From Puccinia triticina (Eukaryota; Basidiomycota; Pucciniomycetes; Pucciniales; Pucciniaceae): a DNA stretch of 64,000 nt. The first letter of the stretch is position 1, and every line of letters starts with the position of its first letter. The notes beneath the pieces are model-generated. The model was not told the DNA's origin. It saw only the letters and a program-made list of their open reading frames with translations, and searched no databases. Shown one piece after another: positions 57,240 through 64,000 of this stretch. The stretch is taken from the NCBI RefSeq assembly GCF_026914185.1, contig NC_070559.1, positions 4,438,001 to 4,502,000 on the forward strand, written 5' to 3'. Position numbers and translations under genes: made by a program.

Positions 57240-58325
57240 AATGATATTTGCCAACCATTCACATTGTAGCTGCTACATTTGGGGGTTTTGTGGTCATTCA
57301 AGGTACACAATTCATCTTTGAGGGCATTCAATCATTTTGGTACCAATATCATTGAAGAATTCCCACGCTGCACTGAGATATAGTGGCAGAAACACCAAGA
57401 AACTACCAAATTGGTGATATTTTGCCACTGATCACATTGTGGCTGCTACATTTGGGGGTTTTGTGGTCATCCAAGGTACTCAATGAATGTTTGAGGGCAT
57501 GTGATCATTTTGGTACCAATATCATGGAAGAATTCCCATGCTGCGCTGAGATATAGTGGCAGAAACACCAAGAAACTACCAAATTAGTGATATTTGGCAA
57601 CTGATCACATTGTGGCTGCTACATTTGGGGGTTTTGTGGTCATCCAAGGTACTCAATGAATGTTTGAGGGCATGCGATCATTTTGGTACCAATATCATGG
57701 AAGAATTACCATGCTGCGCTGAGATATAGTGGCAGAAACACCAAGAACCTACCAAATTAGTGAGATTTGGCAACTGATGAGATTGTAGCTGCCACATTTG
57801 GGAGTTTTGTGGTCATTTAAGGTACACAATGGATTCTTGGGGGCTACTGAACATTTCGATACCATTATCATGGAAGAACCCCCAGGCTGTGTTGAGATAT
57901 AGTGGCAGAAACACCAAGAAACTACCAAATTAGTGATATTTGGCAACTGATCAGGTTGTAGTGGCTACATTAGGGATTTTCGTGGTCATTTAAGGTACAC
58001 AATGAATCCTTGGGGACTATTGATCATTTTGAAACCAATATCATGGAAGAACTCCTGGGCTGTGTTGAGATATAGTGGCAGAAACACCAAGAAACTGCCA
58101 AATTAGTGATATTTGGCCACTGATCAGATTGTAGCAGCTACATTTGGGGATTTTGTGGTCATTCAAGGTACACAATGAATCTATGGGTTCTTTTAAAAAT
58201 TTTGGTACCAATTTCATGGAAAAATTCCCAGGCTGTGTTGAGATATAGTTGCAGAAATACCAAGAAACTAACAAAGTAGTGAGATTTGGCAACTGATCAG
58301 ATTGCAGCTGCTGCATAATGGATGT
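57240..58325 (-). repeat. 173-bp array, inverted block, about 6 copies
   Basis: The unit reads in reverse complement (ATTGTGGCTGCTACATTTGG, GGTACCAATATCATGGAAGA). The switch from direct to inverted occurs within about 10 nt at 57237. Confidence 0.9.
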
Positions 58326-59912
58326 GACCCCAAAAACATTATTTCTGGGTTTTATATTCAGAAAAATTGTCCAACGAAATTTCATGTGGAAATATTCCTC
58401 ATTAATCTGTGGTTGATAACAAAAGTAGATAAAAAAAAGAACCTGACAAAAATATGCTAAACCATGGTAAACTAATTTAAAAAAGGCCTCCTATGCATGT
58501 AGCACTTCAAGTATGATATGCAATATCTTGAGCAAGTTCAACCAACCAAATTAAAAATGTGTGCAGGATGGTATCATGAGAGAGGTCAGGGGTCAATGTT
58601 TTTCCTTTTTTGAAAAAAAAAGTCAATTTGCAGACTTCTGATAACAGATCAATTGTTGAAGCAAAAAAAAAAGAAAGAAAAAAATTGAGACCCCTCAGCC
58701 ACCCTGGATTAATCCTAAAACTTGCAATGTCTTTTTTTCAGGAAGAATTGAATGGTGTATGTAGAAATTTATGAATGTTATCAGGCAAAAAAAAAAATTC
58801 CTGTGGCTTGAAGCTAATACAAGGGGAAGGAGAGGGATTATAGAATGGTATTAAGGAGACATGGAAAACAGACAAAGGTATCAAGAAGAATAATAAAAAA
58901 AAATTGATCAATATAAATTGATCAATATACGCTCTATTGATCAATATACAACATCGCAAATTCATCCATCTTGGTAGTGTCAAGAACGTTTTGGCGGAGC
59001 GCAACCTTGCTATTGCCTTCACCAAGGATGAGCGCGGACTGCTGAAGGAGACCTACAGACTCCCTTACATCATACCCGTTGTTGAACACGAACCTTGGCA
59101 AAAGAGGAAGATTCCGATTCCGGCCGCCAAGTCTGATGAGTATATTCGCATCATCCGGGAACAAGTTCGAAACAGTCTGTACAAACAGTAAGTGTCGAGC
59201 TATTCAAGCCCGGTCTTCTGTGTACTCAAGGGAAACGGTAAACTACGGGTGGTACATGATCTGCAATCGTTGAATAAAGTTACGATCCGTGACGCAGGGG
59301 TTCTTCCGGCTACGGAGGAATTTGTTGAGTCTTTCTTGGGTTGCGCGTGTTACGGTCTCGGGGATATTATGGGCGGCTACAATGAGCGCGCTTTACATCC
59401 CATTTCTCGGCCTTTAACTACTTTCGACACGCCTCCAGGTTGGTTCCAGTTGACCCGACTCCCTCAAGGAGCCACAAACTCAGTAGCAGTCTACCAAGCG
59501 CAAATGGTTTGGATACTACAAGACGAGATCCCTGAGCACACCGGCATCTTCATTGATGATGGGGGCATCAAAGGCCCAAAGTCTGACTACGGCGGCGAGC
59601 TTCTGTCCTGGCATTGTGGAATTCTACGCTTCATTTGGGAGTACGCCGAGGTCCTGGAATGCATCCTCTTTTGGATTGAGGAATCTGGTCTGACGGTTTG
59701 TGCATCAAAGCTTGCGTCCTGCGTTCCTGCCTTAGAAATTGTGGGCCACGTGGTCTGTAAGGAGGGCCGGAAAAAGGCGGCCAGTAAAGTCAACAAGATT
59801 ATGTCATGGCCAACTCCCGCCAGCGCAACTGAAGTGCGAGGTTTCTTGGGTGTTGTTGTCTACGTCCAAATTTTCATTCCGTCATTGTCTCAGATTTGCC
59901 TTTCCCTCCGCC

Positions 59913-60928
59913 TGTGAGCCTGAGTCTCTATAGTGACAGCAGGACACAAGAAATGGGGGACAACAGTTTGATTTCTTGGGATAAAGAAAATACAACTGTA
60001 AGAGAAAAAGAGAAAGAGAGAGAAAGAAACCAAGCAGGATAAGATAGAAGAGAAGTACTAGGTTATTCTAGTGGGAATGCACGTCCACTGGCAATGCTAC
60101 TCTTCAGAAGAGTGCTGCTAATCTGTGCTAGAAGTGCTACAGCTTCCTCTCAGGAGGGTATCTGGATTAGATAAGTTTAATCCAGCCACAGTTTTTTAGA
60201 CTTCTCTCTGGACAGTCAAGGTTCTTAATGGGAAACCTGAGGGACAGCCCTGCAACCTAGATTTTGAGGCAAAGGCCAATTGATTATAAGGGACAGCCCT
60301 GTGATCAAGATAGAGGCAAAGGCCTGTAGAATTGAAGGGACAGCCCTGTGATCAAGATAGAGGCAAAGGCCTGTAGAATTGGAGGGACAGCCCTGTGATC
60401 AAGGAGGAGGCAAAGCAAGAAGAAAAGGCAGATCAAACAAGACACAGAGTTGTACCTCTGAGATAATCAAGGTTCAGTGAAAGAGGTTACTTACTGTCAA
60501 TATCCTAGGCGCCTGTGACGGTAGGTATACTGGGAGTAGAGTAGGCTCTTTGGTGGTGATCCTGGGGTTATCTGGGTGGTGGTTCTGGTGTGCTGAAGTC
60601 TGTGGATCCGCCTCAGGCAAGGGGGATTCTGACTACGAAAATTTTCACAGTTTGCTTATGTAATTTACATATGTACATGTGGTTTGGCGCGCCAGGTAGT
60701 GCTGACACGTCACAACTGCGCAAGCGCGCCACAACTCAGTAACTCAGGGAAGGAGTATAGTTACAATGAATTGATAAGTTGTAACTAGGGTCAAAATTGC
60801 ATGAGGAAACAGAATCTGAAGTCAAAACAAGGTTATCTCTTAAGATGAAAAAGATATAAAGTAATTTATATGTAACAAAGGTAGAACAGGCAGCTTTTAG
60901 GTCAGCTGTGATGACTCTAAGGCTGACA
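59913..60928. mobile_element. 1,016-bp solo LTR inserted in pol
   Basis: Begins TGTGAGCCTGAG, ends AAGGCTGACA, flanked by the 5-bp duplication CCGCC (59908-59912 and 60929-60933). Removal joins CTCCGCC to GGCTGACGCGCAAGG and restores the RT-RNase H connection. It contains four copies of a roughly 47-bp repeat starting GGGACAGCCCTG (60241, 60290, 60338, 60384). No internal genes. Confidence 0.85.
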
Positions 60929-62785
60929 CCGCCGGCTGACGCGCAAGGATGCAGAATGGCATTGGACCAAAGAATGCTAGTAGGCCTTCCAGGAACTCAA
61001 GAACATCGTTGGGAAAGACATAGTTTTGGTCAAGATCGACTACGGTCCAGATGCGGGGAAACTCAAGCTTGCGGTGGACTCTAGCTTTCATACCGCGGGC
61101 GCGCTGCTTACTCAGGAAGACTCAAATGGTTTGGATCGTCCGGCGCTTTACGAGTCTCTGCTCTTCTCAGATGTGGAGTCACAATATTCGCAGGAAACGC
61201 TTGAGCTATGTGGCGTCACCCGGATACTGAAGAAGCTCCAAACGGTATTGTGGGGGCAGCATTTTGAGCTACAAGTGGATGTTCAAATGATCAACACTCC
61301 GAGTTTGCCCAACGCGCCGATGACGCGTTGGGTATCTTTCATCCAGCTTTTCTCCTTTGACGTTGTTCACCGTCCCGGCAAATTGTTCACCATGCCGGAC
61401 GGCTTGTCACGGCGCCCACAAGGTGACAACGAATCTGATCCCCCTTCCGACTTCGACGAGGAAGCCCTGTTCATCCGACCCGTGGATCCCTACCGCGTGC
61501 ATTCTGTTTAGTATTCAGGGTATCAAGAAGGTTATTGGCGATGGATGGAGCAGTTTTTGTCAACACTAGCGAAGCCCGAGGGTATGGATGCGGTAGAGTT
61601 TCAAGCCTTGAGAAGACGGTCCTCAGATTTCTTCTTGCAAGGAGGGCGCCTCATGAAAAGGGGTAGCCCACTGTCTTGTATTTTGATCACGATCCCAGCG
61701 AAACAGGAAGAAGTACTTCGAAAGCTGCATGAAGATTTAGGGCACCGCGGAGTGACGGAAACTTATCGCCGCGTGTCTGAGCGGTTTTGGTGGCTGGCCC
61801 TCAAGCAGTCAGTGACTCGGTGGTGCCAGAGTTGCGATGCTTGTCAGCGGCGTAGTCTTAAGAGGCCTCTGGAGCCGCGGTATCCGACGGGAGAGTCGAC
61901 GGTTTTTGGACGCGTGGCAATGGATGCAGTGCACTTGAAGGCTAGTGGAGCTAAGTATCTCATTGTCGCACAAGATGACTTCTCCGGCTGGGTAGAGGCC
62001 AAAATCTTAAACAATCTAACTTCCGAGGCCGTAGCCTCCTTCCTCCAGGAACACTGGACTATGCGTTACGGTCCAGCCCAAGCTTACTCAACAGATGGCG
62101 GTTTGGAGTTTGGAGGTGCGTTGGCGGATATGCTTCGCACCCTGCCGGGGCAGCATCGAGTGTCCACACCCTACTACCCTGAAGGTCAAGGCATGGTCGA
62201 GCGAGGGCACGCACCATTGAAGGCGGCGCTGGCCAAATTAGCAGGAGAGAGCGGCAAGAATTGCAAGAAATTCCTTCCCTTGGTCCTTTTTGCTGATAGG
62301 ATCTCTACAAAGCGAACCACAGGGTACTCTCCGTATGAACTGGTTTTTGGGCAGAGAGCTGTTCTTCCTATTGATCTGGAGATGGAATCCTACCTGGGCG
62401 TTGATTGGGACGCGGTGCGCACGACTTCCGACCTTTTAGCCGCTAGGTCCCAACAGCTGGAGCCGAGCGAAGAAACACGGGAAATTGCTTACCGGAAAAT
62501 GATGGAGGCACGTGGCAAGTCTGTTAAATATTGGGAAGGCAAGCGCTCAGATTGGCTTCGCGACTTGCTCGAGGCAGGCAAGATGGTTATGACGTACATC
62601 TGGGCACTGGAAACGCAGTGGGGCCAGCTATTTGCAAACAGGTGGAACGGTCCCTACCGCGTCGTGCGTCAAGTCGAGGGAGGCTCTTACATTCTGGCAG
62701 AGTTGGATGGCACCAAACTTAAGCGGCGATTTGTGGCGGATCAGGTCAAGAGATACTTTTTTCGCGAGGACATGGAAGGGCAAAA

Positions 62786-62880
62786 GTAAGTCCTCCCATG
62801 TGTATGCATCTCGAGGCTCCTCTACGCGTGTCATAACATTACATGCCACTCTGTTGAGGTTTTCTTTCTTTGTCCGGCAG
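62786..62880 (+). other. Intron-like module B5, after integrase
   Basis: GGGCAAAA|GTAAGTCCTCCC ... TATGCATCTCGAGGC ... CATTACATGCCACTCTG ... TTTCTTTCTTTGTCCGGCAG, 95 nt. Its TAA supplies the integrase stop codon. Stem ACAUGG/CCAUGU around the donor. Confidence 0.6.
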
Positions 62881-62935
62881 CATGTAGTCAAGGAACGGCG
62901 CGCAGTCTAGGGACAGACTGCAATCTGGGAGGAGA

Positions 62936-63757
62936 TGTGGAGTTCTGGCGCGTACTCAGGGTCAAGACACCAGGAAGATGGCCTCAAGATCATCAAGACC
63001 ATCAATACTCGACGGCGCGGCGCGCGCAACACTCTCAAGACTTTTCAGGCCCCTGTTATCATTCCTTACCTCTTTTCTCTTTTCTTCCTTCTCTCCCCCT
63101 TTTCTTTGTTTGTTTGGTTTTGTTTCATGTTATTTTTTTTTCTCTTTGACCTTTCCTTTCTTTCTGTTTCTTACTTGCGCGCGTTGGAGAGGATGAGAGG
63201 GAGGAGGGTTGGTTTTGCTTCTTTTGTTGCTTTGTGATGTTTCTGTTTGTTGCTCTGGTTTTTCTTTTTCATTGCTCATCTTAGTTGTACGGGCGCGGCG
63301 GGCACGAGGGCTTGTCGCGCGGCATGTCGCGGGCCTGAATCCAAGTTCAGGCGAACTTGGAGGAAGGATTGGCATGGTATCCACCTCCGAACCACGAGGA
63401 ATATCATCAATCTTTGAGTTCTGAAGTTTATTGATCCTGGATTGTGTCGATCCATCCCCGCATCTTTCTGAGTTTTGAGTACCCGAGCCTTCTGAGTCTC
63501 TCCTATTCTGATCACCAGCCGACATTCCGACAAACACGCCGGCTTTCCTCCGATTTTCCCACTTTTCCTGAGATTTACACCCAACCGAACCGCCGAGGGT
63601 ATTCCAACTCCCTTGTTCCCTCTCAATAAATCCCCCCACCCCTATCACATGTTTTGACCCGTACCCAATACGTTTCGCAGGGATCACCGACGAGGGCAGA
63701 ACTCAAGCACCAACCCCTCAACCAACTGCCTCAGCTCAGCCCTGACAGGAGTCCACA
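62936..63757 (+). repeat. Right LTR of element B, followed by a PBS
   Basis: 822 bp from TGTGGAGTTC to AGGAGTCCACA, preceded by CTGGGAGGAGA (polypurine-like). It shares plan and short blocks (GGAGGGTTGGTTTTG, hairpin TCCAAGTTC 63340-63348 / GAACTTGGA 63353-63361) with the other LTRs but is highly diverged from 47938-49565. Confidence 0.75.
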
Positions 63758-63759
63758 TT

Positions 63760-63782
63760 TGGTCCCCCGAGCCGGGATCGAC
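63760..63782 (+). promoter_or_regulatory. Third tRNA-Tyr-type PBS, cut short
   Basis: TGGTCCCCCGAGCCGGGATC follows the LTR by two bases, then diverges at the MITE target site. A PBS here implies that another internal region once followed this LTR. Confidence 0.65.
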
Positions 63783-63789
63783 CGGCTTG

Positions 63790-64000
63790 CAACGGTGGGC
63801 CAGCTACGCTAACTGTAGCGTTAGCGTAGCGGAATTCCGCTAAATTTTAGCGTAGCGTTAGCGGAATTGCGTCTTCTCTGCGCTAACGCTACGCGCAAAG
63901 GGTGCGCAGCTAATTTAGCTGTTAGCGTAGCGTTAGCGCAGATGCGCGCAATTGCGCTAACGCTACACACGCAGAGCGCAAAAGAGCGCGCGCTATGGTG
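63790..64000. mobile_element. Second copy of the GCTAACGCTACGC MITE (cut by window end)
   Basis: Identical by eye to 47269-47479 except one base (GTTAGCGTAG versus GTTAGTGTAG). The preceding bases CGGCTTG equal the flank of the other copy. Confidence 0.85.

Larger units (their letters stand above)
53474..58979. mobile_element. 5.5-kb fold-back CACTA-ended element, complete copy
   Basis: Starts CACTACCAAGATGGAT and ends ATCCATCTTGGTAGTG, flanked by the 3-bp duplication TCA (53471-53473 and 58980-58982). The left arm (53474-54150) and right arm (58327-58979) are long inverted copies, and the 173-bp arrays inside are also inverted (left block direct, right block reversed, meeting at about 57237). 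No transposase. It interrupts the pol gene of element B and its removal restores the frame. Confidence 0.85.
52452..62789 (+). pseudogene. pol: Pol of element B: RT, RNase H, integrase (split and with stops)
   Basis: Frame pieces: 52452-53473 (N-terminal region ending in WLYPDKLSLI), then after the CACTA element 58983-59912 with the RT domain (GKLRVVHDLQSLNKVTIRD, LPQGATNS, catalytic FIDDGG), then after the solo LTR 60934-61511 RNase H-like (LKLAVDSSFHTAGALL) and 61512-62789 integrase: HHCC zinc motif (HEDLGH ... CQSCDAC), catalytic D-D-E (MDAVHL, STDGGLEF, GQGMVERGH) and a C-terminal GPY/F module (WNGPYRVVRQ). In-frame stops: 52675-52677 TGA, 59189-59191 TAA, 60978-60983 TAG TAG and 61509-61511 TAG. 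Removing both insertions at their target duplications keeps one frame. The product cannot now be made. Confidence 0.85.
47938..63757 (+). mobile_element. Ty3-type LTR retrotransposon B (autonomous type, disrupted)
   Basis: Order: 5' LTR (47938-49565), PBS (49568), gag-protease (49942-52068), pol with RT, RNase H and integrase (to 62789), polypurine-like CTGGGAGGAGA, then an LTR (62936-63757). Pol is split by a CACTA element (53474-58979) and a solo LTR (59913-60928). The two LTRs share overall plan but are very diverged, and the right one is followed by a PBS, so B may be a composite of two elements rather than one insertion. It lies inside the LINE RNase H. Confidence 0.8.

Noticed and set aside
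60241..60420. Short tandem repeat as an origin or regulatory iteron cluster
   Set aside because: It lies within a defined solo LTR and has no nearby replication or regulatory gene.

Overview
The window is eukaryotic, repeat-rich DNA, most likely from a basidiomycete rust fungus (Pucciniales). The evidence is the mix of elements: the tail of a KDZ-type transposase, Ty3-type Gag/Pol proteins of basidiomycete style, a MULE transposase joined to an OTU-like peptidase domain, a Helitron Rep-helicase, a LINE with RNase H, and short GT-AG introns of about 50-110 nt. No bacterial operons, rRNA genes or intact tRNA genes were seen. The species assignment is inference.

Layout. 0-1 kb: decayed KDZ transposase 3' end. 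1.7-6.2 kb: a 4.5-kb LTR retrotransposon on the minus strand (element A) with near-identical LTRs, an intact Gag and no pol. 6.3-11.8 kb: a CACTA-ended element (copy 1) with a nested 1.25-kb TIR element and a 173-bp tandem array, truncated on the right. 11.8-17.2 kb: broken MULE-OTU gene carrying two insertions. 18.4-34.2 kb: a minus-strand gene group around a Helitron Rep-helicase, including two homologous small proteins of an unrecognised family (one intact over five exons, one with a nonsense codon), a fragment of a second PIF1-like helicase and an unrecognised multi-exon gene. 36.2-37.2 kb: 46-bp palindromic minisatellite. 38.0-43.3 kb: two paralogous two-exon genes (571 and 567 aa) with signal-peptide-like first exons, the best candidates for host genes. 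43.8-45.3 kb: a 28-bp palindromic satellite in two blocks. 45.9-47.9 kb: hAT fragment and LINE fragment, the LINE split by a MITE. 47.9-63.8 kb: a full-length Ty3-type element (B, plus strand) inserted in the LINE and itself split by a 5.5-kb fold-back CACTA element and a solo LTR. 63.8-64 kb: start of a second copy of the MITE.

Main unexplained signal. Elements A and B together carry seven copies of a module of about 95-113 nt. It starts AAAGTAAGT, has conserved GCACCTCC, GCCAC and GTGAGCC blocks, and ends in a pyrimidine tract plus AG. It lies before gag, after gag or protease, in the N-terminal part of pol and after integrase. In every copy the GTAAGT lies in the loop of a hairpin whose stem sequence differs between copies while pairing is kept. 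This looks like a multiplied intron or a structured RNA element. The same elements use a primer-binding site that matches 48 nt of a tRNA-Tyr 3' half, far longer than usual, and carry a repeated motif centred on TAAACTA (peptide LRxExKL).

How the parts relate: A looks like a recent non-autonomous partner of B-like elements, sharing PBS, LTR architecture, Gag and the modules. Nested insertions give a relative order: LINE, then B, then the CACTA element and the solo LTR.
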